DNA of 6,447 nucleotides from JACOWB01 sp964373665 (GCA_964373665.1 CAYJVM010000026.1:1-6447); one strand, 5' to 3'; shown: positions 1 through 5,604, counted from the stretch's first letter. The notes: generated from the letters alone by a model not told the origin. Made by a program: numbers and translations.

Positions 1-104
1 ATGGGAATTAATACAGAAGCAGACTTCTGTAATGACCTATTTATTTAAGAGAACCTACTATTTTGGATAAATTGTAGGATTTCACAATATAGGATAACAC
101 AAAA
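1..104. other. Left-edge non-coding or gene-tail stretch
   Basis: No complete gene is seen here. Two plus-strand frames are open from the window edge: one runs to a TAA at 46-48 (15 codons, starting with ATG at position 1) and one runs to a TAA at 68-70. Either could be the last codons of a gene entering from the left, and the sequence gives no way to choose. The stretch also holds a perfect hairpin at 12-31 and a weak 5-bp inverted repeat (CCTAC at 54-58, GTAGG at 74-78). Confidence 0.4.
12..31. repeat. Perfect 8-bp hairpin near the left edge
   Basis: TACAGAAG (12-19) and CTTCTGTA (24-31) are exact reverse complements around a 4-base CAGA loop. It could be a stem-loop at the end of an upstream transcript or a protein-binding dyad. 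There is no T-tract right after it, so a terminator role is not supported directly. Confidence 0.45.
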
Positions 105-368
105 TTACTTATATAATAATTTTATACCACAGTTCCTGATTATTTTTATCAAACGATAATGTTGAAACTCCTTTGCAACCATAAACCAAAAATCTCTGGG
201 TACACGAAAATATCCGTTGAGTGTTTTCCTAAACTCTGCAAATTTTATTATCGGTTTTGTTTTTCGACTTGTATATTTTTCTAATAAACGTTGATAGACC
301 ACTACGTATAGGAAAGGCACATTTCTATTTACTTTTACTGTCCATGTTTTTATCTTCCTTATTCTCAT
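105..368 (-). CDS. Small basic hypothetical protein, possibly winged-helix-like
   Basis: An 87-aa lysine/arginine-rich protein with no signal peptide or membrane segment, so probably cytoplasmic. Residues about 45-87 have a hydrophobic helix (VPRDFWFMVAKEFQHY) followed by LIKIIRN and a closing strand-like IKLLY. This resembles the recognition-helix and wing part of the very small winged-helix proteins common in archaea, but I do not recognise a named family. The ATG start is supported by AGGAG on the minus strand (380-376), 7 bases before it. That ribosome site sits inside an inverted repeat (375-388), which may control translation. It is divergent from the regulator gene starting at 482, with 113 bp between the two starts. 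The lack of nearby overlapping genes and the good ribosome site make it likely real; function is unknown. Confidence 0.65.
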   Translation of the reverse strand: MRIRKIKTWTVKVNRNVPFLYVVVYQRLLEKYTSRKTKPIIKFAEFRKTLNGYFRVPRDFWFMVAKEFQHYRLIKIIRNCGIKLLYK

Positions 369-374
369 CTAGCC

Positions 375-388
375 ACTCCTTTAGGAGT
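375..388 (-). promoter_or_regulatory. Inverted repeat masking the ribosome-binding site of the 87-aa gene
   Basis: ACTCCT (375-380) and AGGAGT (383-388) are perfect reverse complements. In the minus-strand message the downstream arm contains the AGGAG ribosome site, 7 bases before the start at 368. A realistic fold is 5 bp with a 4-base loop, which would hide the site. Whether it is regulatory or a chance fold cannot be told from sequence alone. Confidence 0.4.
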
Positions 389-438
389 CCTATTGTCTTC
401 TGCACTTTGCTCCCAAAGGTTCTTTAACTCTGGAATAG

Positions 439-469
439 ATATGCAAATTAGTGTTGCACTTGATGCAAC
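439..469 (+). promoter_or_regulatory. Putative promoter with GTTGCA-N5-TGCAAC operator before the regulator gene
   Basis: GTTGCA (453-458) and TGCAAC (464-469) form a perfect 6-bp inverted repeat with a 5-bp spacer, just upstream of the start at 482. A weak TATA-like element (ATATGCAA, 439-446) lies before it, so transcription would start near 470 and the dyad would lie between the TATA element and the start. Archaeal repressors often bind there to block polymerase. A further TGCAA half-site overlaps the TATA-like element (442-446). A natural guess is that the winged-helix protein encoded downstream binds it and represses itself. The dyad is seen; the binding protein is inferred. Confidence 0.45.
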
Positions 470-481
470 TTTTGTGATGAC

Positions 482-946
482 ATGAATACCGAACTGGATG
501 AAAAGGATAAAATTATAATATCGACTCTAGAAAACAACGGCAGACAATATGGGAATTACAGGAAAACCCTCACTTATTCAGAATTAAAGAAACTGAGCGT
601 AAAGGGAGGTGTAGGCGAAAGGAATTTCAGTACACACCTAAAGCATACAAAACCTATAAAGCGTATTGTAATAAAAAAGCACCCACCAAGAACCGTTTAT
701 GTATTGAAGGATTCTAAAATAAATCTGGATACAGATTATTTGAAACTCAAGGATGCAATTGATAAAATTATGTTGGTTAAAAAAAATGATGGAAAATACT
801 TTTACAAAGACTATTTTCCAGAAGACCTGCACAAGATAGCGGTAGAGTGTGGTATACCTGAAGATTCATCCAAATTCAAAAAACTTTTCATTAAATTGGA
901 GAAGAAACTGAAGTTGAAGCCATTTTCTCCACATTACGATTTTTAG
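482..946 (+). CDS. Winged-helix-like DNA-binding regulator (putative)
   Basis: A 154-aa lysine-rich soluble protein. Residues about 6-75 read as a winged helix-turn-helix: a first helix (EKDKIIISTLENNG), a second helix beginning at a Thr-Tyr-Ser-Glu-Leu motif (31-38), a probable recognition helix with GERNFSTHLKH (45-55), then KRIVIKK and RTVYVL, two strands that would form the wing. The C-terminal half (80-154) is charged and mainly helical, with no family I recognise; it may be a dimerisation or partner-binding domain. The ATG at 482 is preceded by GTGAT (474-478) in the usual register. It has its own upstream inverted repeat (453-469), which suggests autoregulation, and it lies 225 bp before the zinc-finger gene whose promoter carries paired palindromes. 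No sensor domain or metal site is visible. The DNA-binding role is inferred from sequence pattern only. Confidence 0.7.
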   Translation: MNTELDEKDKIIISTLENNGRQYGNYRKTLTYSELKKLSVKGGVGERNFSTHLKHTKPIKRIVIKKHPPRTVYVLKDSKINLDTDYLKLKDAIDKIMLVKKNDGKYFYKDYFPEDLHKIAVECGIPEDSSKFKKLFIKLEKKLKLKPFSPHYDF

Positions 947-947
947 T

Positions 948-967
948 GGGACTTTATAAACCGTCCC
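948..967. promoter_or_regulatory. TATA-like palindrome framed by a GGGAC/GTCCC inverted repeat
   Basis: TTTATAAA (953-960), a good archaeal TATA box in either direction, lies between GGGAC (948-952) and GTCCC (963-967), which are perfect reverse complements. It begins one base after the regulator stop codon. If used rightward, transcription would start near 983, the centre of the first 12-bp palindrome. It may be a promoter with its own operator, or the GGGAC/GTCCC stem could form in the end of the regulator message. Confidence 0.4.
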
Positions 968-976
968 GAGTATTGC

Positions 977-1018
977 TGAGCATGCTCAAATCAACTAAAA
1001 CTTATATGAGCTTGCTCA
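977..1018. promoter_or_regulatory. Paired 12-bp palindromic operator sites
   Basis: TGAGCATGCTCA (977-988) is a perfect palindrome. TGAGCTTGCTCA (1007-1018) matches it at 11 of 12 positions and has perfect 5-bp arms. Their centres are exactly 30 bp apart, close to three helical turns, so two dimers would sit on the same DNA face. A second TATA-like sequence (TTATAT, 1002-1007) touches the second site. This is the layout expected of a cooperative operator. The regulator encoded at 482-946 and the zinc-finger protein encoded downstream are both candidate binders; which one, if either, is not shown by the sequence. Confidence 0.6.
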
Positions 1019-1115
1019 CCAGCTAGAATGCCATCAGTTGTAGTAGTAGTTGTTGTTTTCAGTCCTCCATAGAATATAGGGATATAATGAACGGCAATAG
1101 CATAGATGGAAATCA

Positions 1116-1123
1116 TAATATAT
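1116..1123 (+). promoter_or_regulatory. TATA box candidate for the zinc-finger gene
   Basis: TAATATAT is the most TATA-like element close to the start at 1172. At the usual 26-27 bp spacing, transcription would begin near 1146 and leave a 26-base leader containing the GGTGA ribosome site. If this promoter is the one used, an ATG at 1106 would lie upstream of the message, which supports the later start. A 9-bp direct repeat, CTTGCCAAC (1132-1140 and 1151-1159), straddles the predicted transcription start. Confidence 0.4.
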
Positions 1124-1171
1124 TTCAAAACCTTGCCAACCTTTACATCTCTTGCCAACTGTGGTGAAAAT

Positions 1172-1603
1172 ATGATAAAATGTGACCAATGTGGCGAGGA
1201 ATTTAAGAATGAACAAGGTTTATCTGGTCACAGAACTTTTAAACATAAACGAGAAGTTTTATTTCCTAAATTGGGAAAAGAAAAGGTTTCGAAGATACTT
1301 ATTGGTGGAGAAGTTTTTGAGGTAAATGACCTTCAACTGGGTATAGCGTCTGTTTCCTCACTCAAATATTTTTCTATGCAACAGGAAGTCAGCATGGATA
1401 CAGCTGTTCGGATACTTCTTAAATCATTCAGAAACGCTAAAAACCTCTCTGAACAAATCGAACTCTTGAAGGAAATTTTTGTTATTGTTAAATGCCCAGA
1501 GTGTAGAGGAGATTTTTATGCCCCAAGAAAATGGAAAGAATCGAATTCACCAGTTTTTTGTTGCTATTATGGGCATCAACTATGGCTGACTGAACCAGAA
1601 TAA
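1172..1603 (+). CDS. C2H2 zinc-finger protein with C-terminal Cys/His cluster
   Basis: A 143-aa protein. Residues 4-25 form a textbook C2H2 finger: C4-x2-C7-x12-H20-x4-H25, with Phe11 and Leu17 at the expected core positions. The middle (30-105) is a charged region with a likely helical part (residues 70-105) and no recognised family. The end has a second possible metal site, C108-x2-C111 followed by C130, C131 and H135. An ATG at 1106 would add 22 residues, but the start at 1172 is preferred because GGTGA (1163-1167) precedes it in the same register as other starts here and the finger then begins at residue 4. Such proteins in archaea are often encoded by viruses, plasmids or integrated elements and are probably DNA- or RNA-binding; the target is unknown. 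The gene ends 4 bp from the stop of the opposing gene pair. Upstream palindromes (977-1018) suggest tight regulation. Confidence 0.8.
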   Translation: MIKCDQCGEEFKNEQGLSGHRTFKHKREVLFPKLGKEKVSKILIGGEVFEVNDLQLGIASVSSLKYFSMQQEVSMDTAVRILLKSFRNAKNLSEQIELLKEIFVIVKCPECRGDFYAPRKWKESNSPVFCCYYGHQLWLTEPE

Positions 1604-1607
1604 ATCC

Positions 1608-1802
1608 TTACTTCAATTTCTCTAGCATTTCTTTACGTCGATTCATATGCTCTTTAACAGTTTCAATCTCGTATTTCAAACCTGCAATTCTTTCCTTATC
1701 TTTGGTTCTCGCTAACTGTCCTTTCCACTTTTTAATGAATCTGTCATCATTCCTTATGTCGTCCAAAAGCATTTGTGTCTTATCGAATCTGATTTTTACC
1801 AT
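1608..1802 (-). CDS. Small coiled-coil-like hypothetical protein
   Basis: A 64-aa highly charged protein with no signal peptide. From about residue 18 to the end it is nearly all helix-forming, with heptad-like spacing of Ile, Leu and Met among Lys, Arg and Glu (WKGQLARTKDKERIAGLKYE and onward), so a coiled coil or helical hairpin is likely. Its start lies inside the end of the upstream minus-strand gene, overlapping it by 23 bases in another frame, which suggests one transcript and coupled translation. A weak purine-rich site (AAAGGAT) lies before the start. I recognise no family; a small adaptor or oligomerising partner of its 72-aa neighbour is possible. Confidence 0.6.
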   Translation of the reverse strand: MVKIRFDKTQMLLDDIRNDDRFIKKWKGQLARTKDKERIAGLKYEIETVKEHMNRRKEMLEKLK

Positions 1803-1998
1803 CTATTTTATCCTTTGGGTCAAAACCAAAGAATTCTTCAAATAAGGATTTTCTAGAGAACTTTTCTGGAAAACATGCTCCAGTTTGGTTTTTAAGAATT
1901 TGAGCGTAATTCTCTCCATGCAATCTTTTCAAGACTTTCTCGAGAGTAAACTTGAAAGGAGCATTCTCAACCCATTCTAATTTTTCAATTGTGCTCAT
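1780..1998 (-). CDS. Small hypothetical protein, first gene of a minus-strand pair
   Basis: A 72-aa soluble protein of mixed composition (STIEKLEWVENAPFKFTLEK, then a helical stretch, then FFGFDPKD near the end). It has no signal peptide, no cysteine motif (one Cys, residue 42) and no family I can name. The ATG start is preceded on the minus strand by GTGAT (2006-2002), the same ribosome-site register used by the regulator gene at 482, which is good evidence that it is translated. It overlaps the next gene by 23 bases and they were probably transcribed together. A TATA-like AAGTATTTTT on the minus strand (2040-2031) would place transcription about 10 bases before the start. Confidence 0.6.
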   Translation of the reverse strand: MSTIEKLEWVENAPFKFTLEKVLKRLHGENYAQILKNQTGACFPEKFSRKSLFEEFFGFDPKDKIDGKNQIR

Positions 1999-2121
1999 TC
2001 TATCACTATTAATTTACTTTCAGGTTCTGTCAAAAATACTTTTGGTCTCGCTAACATATTATTCGTAAAACAAGTGTGGCAAACCAGTCTTTATATACTC
2101 TAAAACGACTAAAGATATAAT
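1999..2121. other. Divergent intergenic region
   Basis: This 123-bp spacer separates the minus-strand pair from the surface-protein gene. It carries a strong rightward TATA box (2090-2097) and weaker leftward candidates (2040-2031 and about 2064-2056). No convincing dyad symmetry, RNA gene or short coding frame was seen. It also marks a functional boundary between small accessory genes on the left and exported proteins on the right. Confidence 0.6.
2090..2097 (+). promoter_or_regulatory. TATA box of the surface-protein gene (leaderless)
   Basis: TTTATATA is centred about 28 bp before the GTG at 2122 and is preceded by an A-rich stretch (GCAAACC, 2080-2086) that could serve as the BRE element. 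The spacing puts the transcription start at or within a few bases of the start codon, and no ribosome site exists upstream, so the message is probably leaderless. Confidence 0.65.
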
Positions 2122-4146
2122 GTGAAAGCTGCCGTCAAACTTACGTTGATTGCAATAGCTGCAAGCTTTATTGTCATTTCTGCTGGGCTTCTTATACCAA
2201 CATTTTCGCAGGCAGGCGGTCCAACTCTTGACAATGTCCAATGGAATAAAATCGAGATAAACTTCAACAAGACTATGACATCGCTTACTGAGCAAACATC
2301 AATATTTTACATAAAACAAACCTTCTCTCAAACTGGTGTAAAGCTCAACCTTACTACAATATTCAATCAGACAAGCTACAGCATTGACGATCTCAAAGGA
2401 GCGAAGTTATTCACAAAAGAAAATGTTACTTATGTTGAGAAGAGGGTAGAGAAAACTGGTGCTACATGTACGACTATAGAAGGAAACGATACTCAGAAAG
2501 AAATATGCATCGATAACTTCCAGGAAGTCGAACGACTGAAATGGCGATGGGAATGGGTGGAAAGCAAGGATTTCTTATTCAACAAAAATCTGGCAAAGAA
2601 AGAAGTTACATCACCGTCATTTACTATAACTATACCGAAATTGGCGGACTTGGATGAGTATCGCAACAATGGTACAAAATGGTTCAAATTAATTATTCCT
2701 ACGCCAATTTCTGATTACAATGGTGGCTGGGGTTCCTCGACTTATTTTGCAATAAGGCTTGATGATGCTACAAGCAGCAAGGAAGCGCATCCGTGGTTCA
2801 ACCTATCTTACGATTTCAGAACCAACATCACTACAACTCTTGAAACGCCAAGATTCTCGATTGGAACGGATGCAAACAGGGTTTTCATGCCGATTGTTGT
2901 AAACACAAGTAACCTAACCATGAATTCAATATGCTCTGATCTTGCTATAGCAAACAGTAGCAACCACGAGCAGAACTATGTATGGGAAAATTATACCAGC
3001 AGCACTTACGGCTGTCGGACATCACAAACAACGGTATGGATTTACGGCAGATACACAGATAACAACAATACTATAGAAAGCATTTATCACGGCAACAACA
3101 CGTTGGACCCAACACTCAAAAACTCGTCGAGACCTGTTGATGTGTTATCCGAGATTCACTTTTCAAGCCACAATGGCTCGGGCTATAGAGATAGCAGCCC
3201 GCAAAATACCGCAGGCGGCTTTTCGTTGGTTGCAGGAACAAAACAGCAAGTTACTGGAATATTTGGTGATGCTGGAAAATTTGATGCAAGCACTTATTAT
3301 CAATCCGATTCAGACCACGGGAAACACTTGGAAGGTTTCACGATAATAACGCTGTTCAGAAAGACAAGCGGGGTGGGTGGCACTCACCAGCAATTATTCG
3401 CAAAGACCAACGATGCCACAACTGGCTGGCAGTATTACTGGGAAGGTGGTATATTAAATTTCGCCCCCAGTTTTGAAGGTGCTTCATTCCAGCTGGTATC
3501 GATCAGTGGATTGTCCGAAAGTAGATGGTACATATCTGCAGGAAGGGTTAGAAGCGGTGTCAGCGTTGAGCTTATGGTATGGGACACTAATGGCACCAAG
3601 TTCTTAAAAGTCACGAACACAACTGGGACAAAGATAGCTAAGAACAACCAAGCGCTCACAATCGGTGCAAGAAGCGACGCAATACAGCAATTCGGCGGTT
3701 TCTTCGATGCCATTTTCTTCCTGAATTATAGCACTACTGACAGCGAGCTTAATGCAACTGTTTCTGCTATGCTGAGCAGAAACTTTACGGACTTGATGAC
3801 ACGACAGGCAACGGAAGAAAGACCATCTGGAGGGAGTAATGCAAATGAAACGGAGGGAAGATCTGCTATCGAGCAAGGGGTACGAGATTCTCTTGGTATT
3901 GGAGCTACGATTTATACTGACCAGCAAATCTATACAAGAAACATAAGCGGTGGGCAACAGTTAGCTAAATTCGATAAGTTCACTTTAAATGGAACGAAAA
4001 GATGGGCATTTAATTATATAACTTCTGGCGAAAACTTTACTAACATGAGAAATATCACACCAACATTTTATGTTTTGGAAATAGAGAACATGTTGCCTTC
4101 TCAGATTAGAGATAGAGTATCTGGATTTATTAATCAGACAAAGTGA
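2122..4146 (+). CDS. Secreted/surface protein with DUF2341-like and LamG-like regions
   Basis: A 674-aa protein. Residues 7-28 form a hydrophobic export segment, either a signal peptide cleaved near Ser-Gln-Ala (29-31) or an anchor. Residues about 35-215 are beta-rich with C116 and C128, possibly a disulfide. Residues 224-328 resemble DUF2341: a PWFNLSYDFR opening and TTVWIYGRYT ahead of IESIYHGNNT. Residues 340-560 resemble a LamG/concanavalin-A-like jelly roll: HF near 346, YRDSSPQNTAGG, a GKFD strand, WYISAGRVRSG and LTIGARSD before FFDAIFFLN. An E/S/G-rich linker leads to a C-terminal region (580-674) without a recognised domain or membrane segment. About 27 N-x-S/T sequons suggest heavy N-glycosylation. 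GTG is the only possible start upstream of the export segment, since the frame has a stop at 2110-2112. LamG-type domains often bind sugars, so cell-surface adhesion or coat formation is plausible. Sampled lines are more GC-rich (about 42%) than the next two genes. Confidence 0.8.
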   Translation: MKAAVKLTLIAIAASFIVISAGLLIPTFSQAGGPTLDNVQWNKIEINFNKTMTSLTEQTSIFYIKQTFSQTGVKLNLTTIFNQTSYSIDDLKGAKLFTKENVTYVEKRVEKTGATCTTIEGNDTQKEICIDNFQEVERLKWRWEWVESKDFLFNKNLAKKEVTSPSFTITIPKLADLDEYRNNGTKWFKLIIPTPISDYNGGWGSSTYFAIRLDDATSSKEAHPWFNLSYDFRTNITTTLETPRFSIGTDANRVFMPIVVNTSNLTMNSICSDLAIANSSNHEQNYVWENYTSSTYGCRTSQTTVWIYGRYTDNNNTIESIYHGNNTLDPTLKNSSRPVDVLSEIHFSSHNGSGYRDSSPQNTAGGFSLVAGTKQQVTGIFGDAGKFDASTYYQSDSDHGKHLEGFTIITLFRKTSGVGGTHQQLFAKTNDATTGWQYYWEGGILNFAPSFEGASFQLVSISGLSESRWYISAGRVRSGVSVELMVWDTNGTKFLKVTNTTGTKIAKNNQALTIGARSDAIQQFGGFFDAIFFLNYSTTDSELNATVSAMLSRNFTDLMTRQATEERPSGGSNANETEGRSAIEQGVRDSLGIGATIYTDQQIYTRNISGGQQLAKFDKFTLNGTKRWAFNYITSGENFTNMRNITPTFYVLEIENMLPSQIRDRVSGFINQTK

Positions 4147-4194
4147 CTAGATGACAAGTGATAATTATGATGAAAAAATTTCCATGTGGTAATG
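4147..4194 (+). promoter_or_regulatory. Short spacer with weak promoter element before the PepSY-like gene
   Basis: A 48-bp gap. ATAATTAT (4161-4168) is TATA-like and would place transcription near 4191, close to the start. GTGGT (4186-4190) can serve as a ribosome site for the ATG at 4195. Either a separate near-leaderless promoter or read-through from the surface-protein gene would fit. No terminator-like T-tract is present. Confidence 0.35.
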
Positions 4195-5604
4195 ATGAAC
4201 TACATAATTATCATTTTAGTAATTCTGACGGGGATTTTGATAGTTGGGATATATTTACAAAGTCCAGTACTGTATCAGTTGAGAGGATACAATATACAAC
4301 AAAAAGCACCAATTAAGAGCGAACTCTATTTTTCTGATAAGCTAGTTTTGAATAAGACTACCGTTCTGACATTGTATCTTGTTTCGTCCCAGGACGAAAC
4401 TAATGTAACAGCCAGAATAATTCTACCTGAAGAACTTGAAGTAGTCAGCGGTGATTTAACATGGAATGGTAATTTGGTAGCTAACCAAACAGTGGAAGTC
4501 CAAGCAACAGTAAAACCATTAAAAGAGGGTAATTCAACAATTAATGCAGTTATAACAACTCAAACAAATGAGCCAATTGTAAAAAGTTTGACAGGAGAAA
4601 CTGTAAAGGAAAGTCAGGCTATAACTGTAAGATACCCTCCTGCAGCCTCTTGGATAATAGACAAAGCCAACAATTATATGATTTCATTACTTGGAGAAGA
4701 TTATTTTTACAATAACATCAAGTTTGTAACCAGTACTACCCAAGGTCTTAACCAGTATGCAGTAGAATACAGACATCCAAAAATAGATTTTATTCAAGTC
4801 AGACTTGATGTATATGGTAATGTGACTAGTTACAGAGGACCGACTAAACCATACTCGTTCAATTTAACAAAAGAACAAGCGATTGAAATAGCAAAAAGTT
4901 ACGGAATGATGGAACCTATAGAAGCATCATTGGTGTATGGCGGTATCGGATTTCAAACAGATAGTGGTAATATTTATGAAAGCTATATGTGGCATCTTTA
5001 CTCAAAAAGTTATCGCTCAGGTAGACCTAACATTGTATATATAGGTGTAGACAATGGGGAGATTTTAGGAGCTAAATTTTTTCCAGGAAAAGTAAAACCC
5101 ATATTAGAAACGTCTAACATTCCTTTCTATCTGAATTTTACTAAGATGACTGATGAAGTTGTTATAAACAGCACTACTAACGTCTCATTAGAAGTTTACT
5201 CTCCAGTCAATGTTTTTAATTTGACCATATACATTGATGTTAATCCTGCATTTGAAGTTCTAAGTGGAAGCGGTAATCCATCATATGACGATATTTCATG
5301 GAGTGGAAATTTTATAGCAAACCAAAAAGTTTGGTTGAATGCTACCATTAGAAGTATAAAACAAGGGGTATGGAATATTGAAGGTTACGTTTATTACACT
5401 CAATCTGATAATTTACCATTAGGAAATTTCACTACTCAAGTAATAAGGATAGTTCCACCAGAAGCTATACCACCATATCAATGTCCTAGCATCACATCTA
5501 TCGATTGTATGCCAGCTGTACCAAGAGAAGGTATGATATATTGTGCTGGTTCTTGGGCAAAGTGGATAAGAGAAAATTGTAATAACATAACTTTTAGTTC
5601 ATGA
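4195..5604 (+). CDS. Membrane-anchored protein with repeated beta-domains and a PepSY-like middle
   Basis: A 469-aa protein counted from the ATG at 4195. GTG 4186 and ATG 4192 are in-frame alternatives, but 4195 best fits the GTGGT ribosome site. Residues 2-20 are a hydrophobic anchor with the rest outside the cell. Residues about 40-147 and 308-420 are two versions of one beta-sandwich-like unit: GDLTWNGNLVANQTVEVQAT matches DDISWSGNFIANQKVWLNAT. Between them (150-297) lies a PepSY-like region with strands plus a helix starting LTKEQAIEIAKSYG and a VDNGEILGAKFFPG close, the usual fold seen in propeptides and inhibitors of secreted peptidases. The tail (430-462) has four cysteines with DCMP and WIRENC motifs, a tail I associate with archaeal extracellular proteins, perhaps two disulfides or a metal site. 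The next gene starts 9 bp later and encodes a protease propeptide, so a chaperone or inhibitor role for that protease is a reasonable inference. No catalytic residues are visible. Confidence 0.75.
   Translation: MNYIIIILVILTGILIVGIYLQSPVLYQLRGYNIQQKAPIKSELYFSDKLVLNKTTVLTLYLVSSQDETNVTARIILPEELEVVSGDLTWNGNLVANQTVEVQATVKPLKEGNSTINAVITTQTNEPIVKSLTGETVKESQAITVRYPPAASWIIDKANNYMISLLGEDYFYNNIKFVTSTTQGLNQYAVEYRHPKIDFIQVRLDVYGNVTSYRGPTKPYSFNLTKEQAIEIAKSYGMMEPIEASLVYGGIGFQTDSGNIYESYMWHLYSKSYRSGRPNIVYIGVDNGEILGAKFFPGKVKPILETSNIPFYLNFTKMTDEVVINSTTNVSLEVYSPVNVFNLTIYIDVNPAFEVLSGSGNPSYDDISWSGNFIANQKVWLNATIRSIKQGVWNIEGYVYYTQSDNLPLGNFTTQVIRIVPPEAIPPYQCPSITSIDCMPAVPREGMIYCAGSWAKWIRENCNNITFSS

Noticed and set aside
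54..78. CCTAC/GTAGG inverted repeat as a terminator of the 87-aa gene
   Set aside because: Short arms with a 15-base loop and no minus-strand T-tract at the right place; it is within chance expectation.
638..832. A 64-codon minus-strand open frame
   Set aside because: It is antisense to the winged-helix gene and rich in Phe and Ile, as expected from reading Lys-rich sequence backwards.
1087..1167. A 26-codon plus-strand mini-ORF ending just before the zinc-finger start
   Set aside because: No ribosome site and unremarkable composition; it would also cover the TATA box at 1116-1123.
1106..1171. N-terminal extension of the zinc-finger protein from the ATG at 1106
   Set aside because: There is no ribosome site before it, it overlaps the best TATA box, and the GGTGA site fits the later start at 1172.
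1034..1216. A 60-codon minus-strand open frame
   Set aside because: It runs through the promoter region and the C2H2 finger, whose motif is unmistakable on the plus strand; the antisense product is low-complexity (a Tyr/Asn tail).
2059..2295. A 78-codon minus-strand open frame crossing the start of the surface-protein gene
   Set aside because: It covers the promoter and signal-peptide region of a well-supported gene and shows no supporting ribosome site.
3435..3713. A 92-codon minus-strand open frame with a hydrophobic stretch
   Set aside because: It is antisense to the LamG-like region of the surface-protein gene, which has far better protein features.
3604..3957. A 117-codon minus-strand open frame
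   Set aside because: It lies entirely inside the surface-protein gene on the opposite strand, has a Ser/Cys-rich composition typical of antisense reading, and has no ribosome site or family resemblance.
4168..4320. A plus-strand frame starting ATGATG before the PepSY-like gene
   Set aside because: It overlaps the membrane anchor of the PepSY-like protein in another frame and its product looks random.
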